Shown piece by piece: positions 54,168 to 61,991 of a stretch of 64,000 nt of DNA. Position numbers and translations under genes: made by a program. The DNA comes from UBA5078 sp051252515 (GTDB lineage: Bacteria > Pseudomonadota > Gammaproteobacteria > Pseudomonadales > Pseudohongiellaceae), in contig JBPOFS010000001.1 in NCBI GenBank assembly GCA_051252515.1, forward strand, positions 744,001-808,000, written 5' to 3'. Numbering within the stretch: the stretch's first letter is position 1; every line of letters begins with the position of its first letter. The notes beneath the pieces were generated by a model, which made no database searches, was not told where the DNA came from, and saw nothing but the letters and a program-made list of their open reading frames with translations.

Positions 54168-54484
54168 GCCCCTAGACTCGCGCTCTCTTTAAGTGCCTGT
54201 TTGCAATGCGCACACTCGGATTTAAAGGGGTTCAAGAAAAACGACTTAACGAAAAACTGGCCATGACAACTGGGGCAGCGCTTAGTCGCAAGATTAGCCC
54301 CAAATATTGCATACACCACCATATACACAAGCATGATACCGGTGGTTTCGTTGCCTGACTCTAACACCTTCATAACCGCATACACATAGACAGGGAAGGT
54401 CCAGAAACACACAAATAAACGGTTTCTTGCTCGTTTAATCTGCTTAAGGCGTAGGGTTTTCTCTTGCTCTTGCTGCTCGCTCAT
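54164..54484 (-). CDS. Small membrane protein with zinc-ribbon cysteines
   Basis: A 106-residue protein with a charged N-terminus, two transmembrane segments (about residues 24-40 and 47-65) and a C-terminal CPSC...CAHC pattern that likely binds zinc. No family was recognised. It is a single gene, tail to tail with yggS. Confidence 0.7.
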   Translation of the reverse strand: MSEQQEQEKTLRLKQIKRARNRLFVCFWTFPVYVYAVMKVLESGNETTGIMLVYMVVYAIFGANLATKRCPSCHGQFFVKSFFLNPFKSECAHCKQALKESASLGA

Positions 54485-54769
54485 TTCGCTTCAACCTATT
54501 CAAGCAGACGACAAGCACACTTCGCTGTCTGCATTTTCTTGGATTCACGCAGTTTACACGTTGCGCTTTATGATTTTGAGGCCAATTCGGCTTTTTTATT
54601 GCCAAACATGTGTTCCAATCGATAAAAGCGCTATGCGCCATACTCAGAGGTAGAGAATTACTGTGCTAAACTCAGCGGCGAGAGACAATGCGTCAGAGCA
54701 AAAAGCACAGACTGCTACTATAAAAATCTGCCCTCAAATAAGCTGAAACAAAGCAGCGATTCATACAAC

Positions 54770-56857
54770 ATGGAACACAAGCCCACAATCAATGTGCTAC
54801 TAGCCACAGAGCGAGCCTCCCAAAGTGAGCACTTGCTGAACCTTTTACGTAAAGAGGGCTATATAGTACATGCCGAACCCCTTAGCGATGAGGCATCACT
54901 GCGAGAAAGCCTTCAACAAGGGCGCTGGGATGTTTTGTTTTTGTTCGCAGGCGCTTCTGAGCTTAACGTGGCACAAATTGACTCAGCCTTAGAGCAAGCC
55001 GCACAAGATCTTTGCTTACTATTGATCAGCCCCGCCTCTGTTGAGGCTGACAAGTTCAGCAGTTTGTCTAGCCAATGGGTACAGTGCTCCGAATCCCTAT
55101 TCGACACGCCTAATGGCATTGCCTCTTTTTTAACAACAACCTCCCGAGAACTCGACAGCCTGTTTACACGGCGTGAGTTACGCAAGATTAGTGTCACCCA
55201 CAAAGCCCTTGAGCAACGTTATCAATTGCTACTGGAAAACGCATCGGATGCAGTAGCCTATTTAAACGAAGGCCTGCATGTATATGCGAACCACGCCTAC
55301 AGCACTTTATTTGGCTTTGAGTCTGAAGACGAGCTCAAACAGCATGCCTTGCTAGATTTGGTCGATGAACGTGATGTCGATACCGTCCGCGAGTACCTCC
55401 AGAATGCCTCAGTGCACACTAACACCCCTTGCGTATTCCTCGGCATCACAGCGCCAAACTCCCGGACTCGCCTCAGCCTTCAGTGCGCTAAGTCTGTATA
55501 TAACAATGAAGTGATACTGCAAGTATTGCTGCGCTTGGCAAGCGGAAACCCAGATCAACAACAGAGAATTAAAAGCCAAGAAGGTCGAGACCTGCTGACA
55601 GATCTTCTTAATCGCAATGCCATCAATACCCTCATAGATTTGGCCATCGCCAATAGCGTTTATGAACAGCGCAACAGCGCCGTGTTACTTCTAAAGATCG
55701 AAGAGTTTGATGATTTGGAAGTTGTTGCCGCCAAATCAACAGTGAACGCATTGTTAGCCGATGCAAGCAAAGTCTTGCAAAAAAACGTGCCAGAAGATGC
55801 AAGCATTGGACATTACGGCGAAGGTGAGTTCGTCATATTGTTAAGCCATGAAACAGAATTTGCTCAAGATCAATTTCTAGCGTCTCTTACTGACACACTC
55901 AACACTTGGTTGAAAGCCCACTCAATACAAGGAACGTCATTAAGCTTTTCCGCAGGAATGGCGGTAGTCAACGAGCTCTCTCCTTCCTCAAACGTTGTTA
56001 TCGATCGAGCCCGGCACAACCTCACGATACGATCTAGCTTGCTGAACATTAATGAGCTGCCTCTTACCGATCCATACGGAACGGCAGATGAAATGTTCGA
56101 ACGCTTACAAGAAGCGTTTGCACAGGAGGATTTCTTATTAGTATTCCAACCTGTGGTCAACCTCAAAGAAGATGGCGTTGAGCATTACGAAGTGCGAATT
56201 CGACTACAAGATCATGAAAACTTAATTTACCCGCCACGGTTCCTAGAACTTGCTAATCAGCACGGGCTCGGAGAACGCATTGACCGATGGGTATGTTCAC
56301 AGTCTTTGAACCTGTTACGAGATCGCAACAGCGAAACATTAAAGCTCACCATCAACTTAACTCATAATTCGATCATCAGCAGCGAATTCCTGCCTTGGTT
56401 GCTCAAAGCAATGCAGCAGGAGAACATCGCCGCAAATCAGATAAGCCTGCAGATTAGTGAGCTCGATATCGCCAGCTCGCCCACGCAAGTGCAAAAATTT
56501 TGCGAACAAATGAAGTCGTTCGGATTCAGCTTATCTATTACCCATTATGGCTGCACGCTCAGCCCTAGCAATACTATTGCTTTAGAGATGGCGTCTATTA
56601 TTAAGCTCGACCGCTCACTGCTTGATAAAATTGACACAGATTTAGCGCAACGCGAGAAACTCAACACCACGGTCAGCAGCCTTCATGCCCGCGGGCTATT
56701 AGTGATCGCTCCGATGATCGACAAAATAGATCTCCTGCCCTATCTGTGGAAAGCCAATATAAATTTTGTGCAAGGCAACTGCTTGCAAGAACCCAGTGAA
56801 AATATGGACTTTTCCTTTGTACAAGATGAAGAACTCACCCTGGATTCTTTCCATTAA
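54770..56857 (+). CDS. FimX-like protein: REC-like, PAS, degenerate GGDEF and EAL domains
   Basis: A 695-residue cytoplasmic protein. A receiver-like domain (5-120) lacks the phosphoacceptor pattern. A PAS domain covers about 145-255. The GGDEF domain (about 275-425) reads GEGEF at 350-354, so cyclase activity is unlikely. The EAL domain (about 440-685) reads EVR at 474-476, and the DDFGTG loop is THYGCT (591-596), so hydrolysis is unlikely, but KLD (612-614) and the QGN segment remain. This architecture matches FimX, the c-di-GMP receptor for type IV pilus assembly. The 285-base gap upstream holds no gene I can support. Confidence 0.85.
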   Translation: MEHKPTINVLLATERASQSEHLLNLLRKEGYIVHAEPLSDEASLRESLQQGRWDVLFLFAGASELNVAQIDSALEQAAQDLCLLLISPASVEADKFSSLSSQWVQCSESLFDTPNGIASFLTTTSRELDSLFTRRELRKISVTHKALEQRYQLLLENASDAVAYLNEGLHVYANHAYSTLFGFESEDELKQHALLDLVDERDVDTVREYLQNASVHTNTPCVFLGITAPNSRTRLSLQCAKSVYNNEVILQVLLRLASGNPDQQQRIKSQEGRDLLTDLLNRNAINTLIDLAIANSVYEQRNSAVLLLKIEEFDDLEVVAAKSTVNALLADASKVLQKNVPEDASIGHYGEGEFVILLSHETEFAQDQFLASLTDTLNTWLKAHSIQGTSLSFSAGMAVVNELSPSSNVVIDRARHNLTIRSSLLNINELPLTDPYGTADEMFERLQEAFAQEDFLLVFQPVVNLKEDGVEHYEVRIRLQDHENLIYPPRFLELANQHGLGERIDRWVCSQSLNLLRDRNSETLKLTINLTHNSIISSEFLPWLLKAMQQENIAANQISLQISELDIASSPTQVQKFCEQMKSFGFSLSITHYGCTLSPSNTIALEMASIIKLDRSLLDKIDTDLAQREKLNTTVSSLHARGLLVIAPMIDKIDLLPYLWKANINFVQGNCLQEPSENMDFSFVQDEELTLDSFH

Positions 56858-56884
56858 GAACCGCATAGTTATAGAGAGTATCGA

Positions 56885-58303
56885 GTGTCAGACAAGAGTT
56901 TTTCAAGTAGCACAGATAGCGTGACCGCTAATACTCCACCGACAAGCAAATCCATGCGCCTCGGTCAAAAATTTGCGCTCACCGGTGCCGCACTGATGAT
57001 TCTGTCCATGTGCGTCTTTTGGTTGGTGACGAATCAAACTACCGAGAATATTTTACGCCAACAAGCCGACAGTCTCGGCACTACCTTAGCGCGGCAAACT
57101 GCAATATTGGTCACCGAACTAGTGTTAGCGAACGATATGGTGAGCATGAACGTATTGCTGAATCAGCTCACAAGAGAGCCGGCTATCGCGCAAGTAGCCG
57201 TACTCAGCATCGAAGATCAAGTCATCGCGATCTCGGGCTCGTCCAACTCAAGCGCCGGAGAAAGCCTGTTCGGCACCTATGTCGCTCCCATTGCGCTACA
57301 AGACTCTTTAGCCGGGTATGTAAGGGTCAATCTGGATCAGCACTATATAGAACAAGGTGTCACTCGCAGCTTCTTATTTATGATTGCAGCATTGCTTCTG
57401 CTTGCTCTCACCGCCATTGCGGTCATTTATGCAATGATCCAACATTTCGTGAGTTTTCCGCTTAGCCAACTGTCGGCATCAATACAGAGCGTGCGACACG
57501 CTCAACCAGAACCCAGCCCCTTCGGCGAACGCGATGACGAAGTAGGATCTGTTATTCGTCTTTATAATCGGCTTATCTACGAACTCGAAGACGAAGAGAA
57601 CCGTCAGGAAATTTTTGGCCCAGAGGCTAAAGTGACGCCTAAGTCTGCTAGCGAAACGGTGTACCGTCGCCCTGGTAGTGCATTCGTCAGTATCGTCAAT
57701 ATTAATATCAGCAACTACCGCTCTGCATTGCATCAACACGAAGCTCAGGAAACGATCGAGCTGCTAAACACTTATTACTTTTACATTCATAAAGTAACAA
57801 AGCTCTACAATGGCAATATTGAGAAATGTGCAGGAGACGAAATCCTCATCACCTTCGGGGCCGCTCAGGCCGATGATGAACACTGCTTTCATGCTGTATG
57901 CGCCGCCTTACTGTTTCTTGAAATCACCTCAACGCTAGCAAGAGAGCTAGAGGCTCAAGGACTTCCCACATTACAGTTCAAAGCAGGACTACATTGCGGC
58001 GAACTACTCACTGGCGTACTCTCATCACTAGAGCAAAACACTTACACCGTCGCTGGCGAGAACTTGGCGCTGACTAGACAAATATGCAAAGAAGCACCAC
58101 TAGACATGCTGATCATTAGCGAAGCGGCTTATTTACTCGCTGACGCTGATAGCCGTCTAATAACGGAAGAGTTTACAGACGTCGTCGATGATAAAAACGG
58201 CGAGTTCATAAAGACCTGGCTGGTCGATGAGGCGATGCCTAACTATAAGGCACTACTGGACAGGCAAGTAGAGCACCTCCTTGCCGAGGAAATCTCATTT
58301 TGA
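56885..58303 (+). CDS. Membrane sensor with class III nucleotide-cyclase-like domain, altered metal site
   Basis: A 472-residue protein with a GTG start. It has a transmembrane helix at about 30-49, a periplasmic sensor (50-160), a second helix (162-185), a HAMP-like segment (186-240) and a class III cyclase-like domain (265-450). The second metal aspartate is present (D318 in GDEILITFG). The first metal position, Asp in the usual FADIxGFT motif, is N274 in IVNINISNY. The protein may be inactive or act as a nucleotide sensor. It follows the FimX-like gene by 27 bases and probably shares its operon. Confidence 0.82.
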   Translation: MSDKSFSSSTDSVTANTPPTSKSMRLGQKFALTGAALMILSMCVFWLVTNQTTENILRQQADSLGTTLARQTAILVTELVLANDMVSMNVLLNQLTREPAIAQVAVLSIEDQVIAISGSSNSSAGESLFGTYVAPIALQDSLAGYVRVNLDQHYIEQGVTRSFLFMIAALLLLALTAIAVIYAMIQHFVSFPLSQLSASIQSVRHAQPEPSPFGERDDEVGSVIRLYNRLIYELEDEENRQEIFGPEAKVTPKSASETVYRRPGSAFVSIVNINISNYRSALHQHEAQETIELLNTYYFYIHKVTKLYNGNIEKCAGDEILITFGAAQADDEHCFHAVCAALLFLEITSTLARELEAQGLPTLQFKAGLHCGELLTGVLSSLEQNTYTVAGENLALTRQICKEAPLDMLIISEAAYLLADADSRLITEEFTDVVDDKNGEFIKTWLVDEAMPNYKALLDRQVEHLLAEEISF

Positions 58304-58347
58304 CGACACCCTTTGCGTGCTTAGCGAGATGGCAGTAAGCTGTACCC

Positions 58348-58373
58348 ATAGATTCTGATGAATCTATAAGGAG
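58348..58373 (+). promoter_or_regulatory. Hairpin abutting a strong ribosome binding site
   Basis: ATAGATTC (58348-58355) and GAATCTAT (58360-58367) form a perfect 8-base-pair stem with a TGAT loop. The next six bases, 58368-58373, are AAGGAG, the ribosome binding site of the TTG-started regulator gene. The stem could tune translation. Confidence 0.5.
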
Positions 58374-58379
58374 AATATT

Positions 58380-59432
58380 TTGGATCATAAATACCCCGTC
58401 TGCCATCTTTTCTACTACCCCACCCAAGTAATTCTTGTAGATGATGATCCAGACTTTCTCGATGCGGTCAGTTTGATATTACCGCGCGACCTTAGCTTTC
58501 GCTTGTTTCAATCTGCACGACAAGCGTTAACGCACATCAATAATGCTCAGCATCATGCCGATCTCATACGCCGCGTATACTCCTCGTATAAAACTGGCCC
58601 ATTCGATTCTGACACACTGACCCACATAGACATTAACGAGATCTACAAAGAGGTCTACAACGCCGATCGTTTCAGCACACCTAGTGTTGTCGTTGTGGAT
58701 TATTCAATGCCCTCCATGAACGGTTTAGAGCTGTGCGCCAGCCTAAGCAATCCTTATATAAAACGTATTCTTTTAACAGGACAGGCTGACACAGAAATTG
58801 CGGTGCAGGCATTTAACGATGGTTTGATTGACCAGTTTATTAGCAAGAAAGATCAGGACTTAGAAAACAAACTTCAACGCTCTATAGCCAATTTGCAACA
58901 ACACTATTTCAGCAAGAGCTTTAAGCTCATCACAGATCCTGTTATAGCGAATAGTCAAAGTCGATTTATAAATGATCCCGAATTTATTAGTTTTTTCAAT
59001 TCGGTTAGAGAGCAACATAAAATAGTAGAATACTATTTATTGGACGAACCTTATTCAGGGTTCCTAATGCTCACCGAACAAGGAGAGGCCTCCTTGTTAT
59101 TAATTCTTCCGCATTCTGACTTGCTTGAAAATTTACGACAATGCAACGCAGCAAATTCTCCAAACGAACTCATAGACGCACTGAAAGCCGGAAAAATGAT
59201 CCCACTATTTCATTGCGCAGATAACGATACGCTCGTTAACGAATTGACCAACGACAACTGGAAGAATTACTACACTGCCGCCATTCGTGTAGCAGAGGAG
59301 TCTCCCTACTATTGCGCTGTGTTGGAGCCAGAGCAAACCAAACGCTTACTTAGAAACTTTACACCCGACAAGATCCATTCCTACGACCAACATATTAATA
59401 CGCCTACGGCGCTTACGAAGTTTTTGCATTAG
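58380..59432 (+). CDS. Response regulator with receiver insertion, LqsR-like
   Basis: A 350-residue protein starting at TTG 58380, with AAGGAG 6 bases upstream. The receiver has the acidic run D21-D23, phosphoacceptor D107 in VVVVDYSMP, Thr133 in LLTGQAD and the K156-K157 pair. About 45 extra residues lie between the first and third elements (roughly 55-100). The C-terminal half (165-350) has no DNA-binding or enzyme motif I know. Length, inserted receiver and a CqsS/LqsS-like kinase as neighbour suggest an LqsR-type regulator. It overlaps the kinase gene tail to tail by 20 bases. Confidence 0.75.
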   Translation: MDHKYPVCHLFYYPTQVILVDDDPDFLDAVSLILPRDLSFRLFQSARQALTHINNAQHHADLIRRVYSSYKTGPFDSDTLTHIDINEIYKEVYNADRFSTPSVVVVDYSMPSMNGLELCASLSNPYIKRILLTGQADTEIAVQAFNDGLIDQFISKKDQDLENKLQRSIANLQQHYFSKSFKLITDPVIANSQSRFINDPEFISFFNSVREQHKIVEYYLLDEPYSGFLMLTEQGEASLLLILPHSDLLENLRQCNAANSPNELIDALKAGKMIPLFHCADNDTLVNELTNDNWKNYYTAAIRVAEESPYYCAVLEPEQTKRLLRNFTPDKIHSYDQHINTPTALTKFLH

Positions 59433-60876
59433 CCGCTAAAATGGGAAATTCTAGCGTAAAGCGTGTATAGACTCCCAGCTCGGAGGTCGCACTGATCTCC
59501 CCACCAAAGCTACGCATTGTTCGACGACAAAATGCCAATCCGGCACCCGTCCCATTGCTCCTAGTAGTGAAGAACCCGCCAAAGATTAACGGCAGGATCT
59601 CACGCTCTATCCCCAGGCCTGTATCCTCAAATATTAACTTGTTAATCGTCTTCCCAAACTCTGTCTTAATCGTAATATCGCCGTGACCTGCTGACTCGAT
59701 ACTGTACAGCGCATTCTTTAGGAGATTAAAAAGCACATAAATCAGCAAGGATTGTTCGGCGTATATATCAAAGTCATTCGTCAATACCAACGCTACTCTT
59801 TCACGCTCGGTACGCCGAAAAGGATACTGCTGCAGCGACTTCTCAACCACATCGCTGATAGAGAAGCGTTTAAAGCTGTCCCGATCGGTTTGCTGATCGT
59901 TAAGGTTTGCTAGCAATAGATCGATCACATGATTTGCTTGATCGACCATGGACTTTATCCTGGGCCCAGTCTCAGCCAAAGTCTCTAACAACTCCGCTCG
60001 AATACTCGGAAACTGATCGGGCTCTTTTGCCGAGGCAAAACGGTATGCCTCTACTAGCTCTGGAAGATAGGAATCAACGCCGCCTATACTGGCACGCACA
60101 CCCGAAAGAGGCGTACGCATCTCGTGGGCAATCGTGGCACTTAACGTCGCAAGTGCCGAAGTCTTCTCGTTAAACCCTATTTCTTTACGCAATCTCTTTT
60201 GTTGCTCACTGGTGATTCGCTCTAGAGCAACGCCCAATTGGCGCGAGAAGAACGCCAGCAATTCATTTAGCTCACTGTACACATTCGAAGGATCACGCAG
60301 CAGAAGCAGCGCCGACATCTTTCTACCAAAGAAAATTGGCAAGGCAATTTGTGCCCCATAAGCTTGGAATGCCGGCTTGATCTCAGCGGGCGAATCTTCG
60401 TATGAAAAACTTCGTTGCATTTTCTTGGAAAATTGTAGGAGTTTTCCCATGTCTGGTTTTTTCTGTAGTCCATGTTGAGACCACAGTAAAAAATCATCGG
60501 CATCGTCAGGATTGCCCTTTACATCTTGTGCCACGAAAATAGTCGCACCGGCCCCACCCATCAGCGCACTGAGGCTTGTCTGGGTATAGCGTAGCAAGTC
60601 GTCTAGCTCTGTGTACTCATGAAGATTATCGATGAGCTCGGCGATTCCGCCTATTCTGCGCAATGCGGAATCGACCCTAAAACTACCCAGGGCTTGTAGG
60701 AAGGCCGCAAATAATTTGTCTTGCGTAGTAATAACAAAGGCAATAAATAGTATATTAAAGACTGCTTGTAACAGAAAAGGTTGAAGAACGTTCGACGCAA
60801 ATATAAATATCAGAAGATACAGCGATGCGTAGCTAAGCACTAACAAGCCTTTGGCAAAATAAATCGATTTTTGCAT
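59413..60876 (-). CDS. Histidine kinase, CqsS/LqsS-like
   Basis: A 487-residue kinase with two N-terminal transmembrane segments (about 8-28 and 32-52), a GAF-like domain (about 80-215) and a kinase core. The H-box is IAHEMRTPLSGVRA, the N-box is FNLLKNALYSI, and the G-boxes are EDTGLGI and GTGAGLAFC. The C-terminal GGFFTTRSNGTGAG and MRSFGGEISA segments resemble CqsS/LqsS quorum-sensing kinases, but the six-helix autoinducer sensor of those proteins is reduced to two helices. It converges on its likely partner at 58380. Confidence 0.85.
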   Translation of the reverse strand: MQKSIYFAKGLLVLSYASLYLLIFIFASNVLQPFLLQAVFNILFIAFVITTQDKLFAAFLQALGSFRVDSALRRIGGIAELIDNLHEYTELDDLLRYTQTSLSALMGGAGATIFVAQDVKGNPDDADDFLLWSQHGLQKKPDMGKLLQFSKKMQRSFSYEDSPAEIKPAFQAYGAQIALPIFFGRKMSALLLLRDPSNVYSELNELLAFFSRQLGVALERITSEQQKRLRKEIGFNEKTSALATLSATIAHEMRTPLSGVRASIGGVDSYLPELVEAYRFASAKEPDQFPSIRAELLETLAETGPRIKSMVDQANHVIDLLLANLNDQQTDRDSFKRFSISDVVEKSLQQYPFRRTERERVALVLTNDFDIYAEQSLLIYVLFNLLKNALYSIESAGHGDITIKTEFGKTINKLIFEDTGLGIEREILPLIFGGFFTTRSNGTGAGLAFCRRTMRSFGGEISATSELGVYTRFTLEFPILAANAKTS

Positions 60877-60930
60877 GGAGCTCCTTGTTACTTACCTTGC
60901 ATTAATGGGCTACACAATTCTAAAATAGTT

Positions 60931-60946
60931 TCGAGCAATTGCTCGA
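60931..60946. promoter_or_regulatory. Perfect 16-base palindrome between divergent genes
   Basis: TCGAGCAATTGCTCGA is a perfect inverted repeat. It lies in the 144-base gap between the kinase gene (start 60876, minus) and the small membrane protein gene (start 61021, plus), just upstream of a TATACT -10-like element at 60975-60980. It could be an operator. Confidence 0.4.
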
Positions 60947-61020
60947 TCTTGGTATTCATCGGGTTCTGCTAGTGTATACTACTGCCCGATCAAATTTAAC
61001 AACGCCAGAGCTAACAGAAT

Positions 61021-61416
61021 ATGAACGGTTTAAAATCATCTTTAAAACTACCACCAGTGCTACTTTGGAGCTTGGTGTATGGCGTTATTGGTGGTTTATT
61101 TTTCAAGGCCGTTTCAGTATTTGAATACTGGGTAGACGCCAACCGCGCTCAGATCATGCAGTGGAAGCGCTATCCAAATCGCAACTATCGCCAGTTTACC
61201 TCAGCAGTGCTGATGGGCCAGGTCGGCGCAAAATCTTGGTCGTCACTACCCATGAGCTACAGCCAAATCACCAATCGATTTAATCACGCTCCTTATCCTT
61301 ACCTTGTCATTATGTGCAACACCTTAATAGCACTGGTTTATTTACCAGTAGCACTGGTGACCGGCATAATTAAAGGCCCAGCGTTCGTTTATCATCAGTC
61401 TAGCGCCAATACGTAA
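61021..61416 (+). CDS. Small membrane protein of unknown function
   Basis: A 131-residue protein with two hydrophobic segments (about residues 11-31 and 94-118) and a basic, aromatic central stretch containing WKRYPNRNYRQF. No family was recognised. It lies 56 bases before a receiver gene and may belong to the same signalling group. Confidence 0.6.
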   Translation: MNGLKSSLKLPPVLLWSLVYGVIGGLFFKAVSVFEYWVDANRAQIMQWKRYPNRNYRQFTSAVLMGQVGAKSWSSLPMSYSQITNRFNHAPYPYLVIMCNTLIALVYLPVALVTGIIKGPAFVYHQSSANT

Positions 61417-61472
61417 TCTATGTTTGAATTTAGACATAGACCTTACTGCCCGCCCCTTGCGACACTAAGCTT

Positions 61473-61991
61473 ATGAAAAACAAGCCTCTTATCTTAGTCG
61501 TAGAAGATGACCGACAGCAATCTGACTTAGTTGTTGAGATTATCAACGAAACCCAGCAATTTGAAGCCATCGCTGCTTATGACGGGGAACAAGCCCTTGC
61601 CATTTTGAAGTCTCACCAACGCGGCTTTAACTTCTTGAGTAATCGAGTAGCGTGTATTTTATTAGATTGGCAGATGCCAAAAATGAACGGCGAACAGTTC
61701 CTGAAGACGCTTCGCATCGAAGAAGGCAACAGTCCTTTCAAGATCCACATTCCGATTGTCATCTTTACCGCCTATAACGACTTAGAGCGCCAAACACTCG
61801 CGAAGAACCCCACGCTTGGGCTTGCCTCTGGTTATATCCTAAAGCCTTTCGAAGAAGAGGAGCTGCTTGGACTCCTAGAGCGAATCGTCATACATAAAGA
61901 AGCAGAGATACTACGAGAAATACTCATTGAACGGGACCAACGCTGGGCAAGAGAGTTGGACAAGGTCAGCAGCAAACGGTCTAAAGAATAA
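61473..61991 (+). CDS. Single-domain response regulator
   Basis: A 172-residue receiver with a helical tail. Key residues are the EDD acidic cluster (LVVEDDRQQ), the phosphoacceptor Asp in CILLDWQMP, Thr in VIFTAYN and Lys in YILKPF. The tail (about 135-172) is charged and may be a short coiled coil. It converges on the histidine kinase gene with an 11-base overlap, the same arrangement as the pair at 58380-60876. Confidence 0.88.
   Translation: MKNKPLILVVEDDRQQSDLVVEIINETQQFEAIAAYDGEQALAILKSHQRGFNFLSNRVACILLDWQMPKMNGEQFLKTLRIEEGNSPFKIHIPIVIFTAYNDLERQTLAKNPTLGLASGYILKPFEEEELLGLLERIVIHKEAEILREILIERDQRWARELDKVSSKRSKE

Noticed and set aside
54485..54769. Small genes in the gap before the FimX-like gene
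   Set aside because: The only open frames lack ribosome binding sites and recognisable sequence; I see only possible promoter DNA here.
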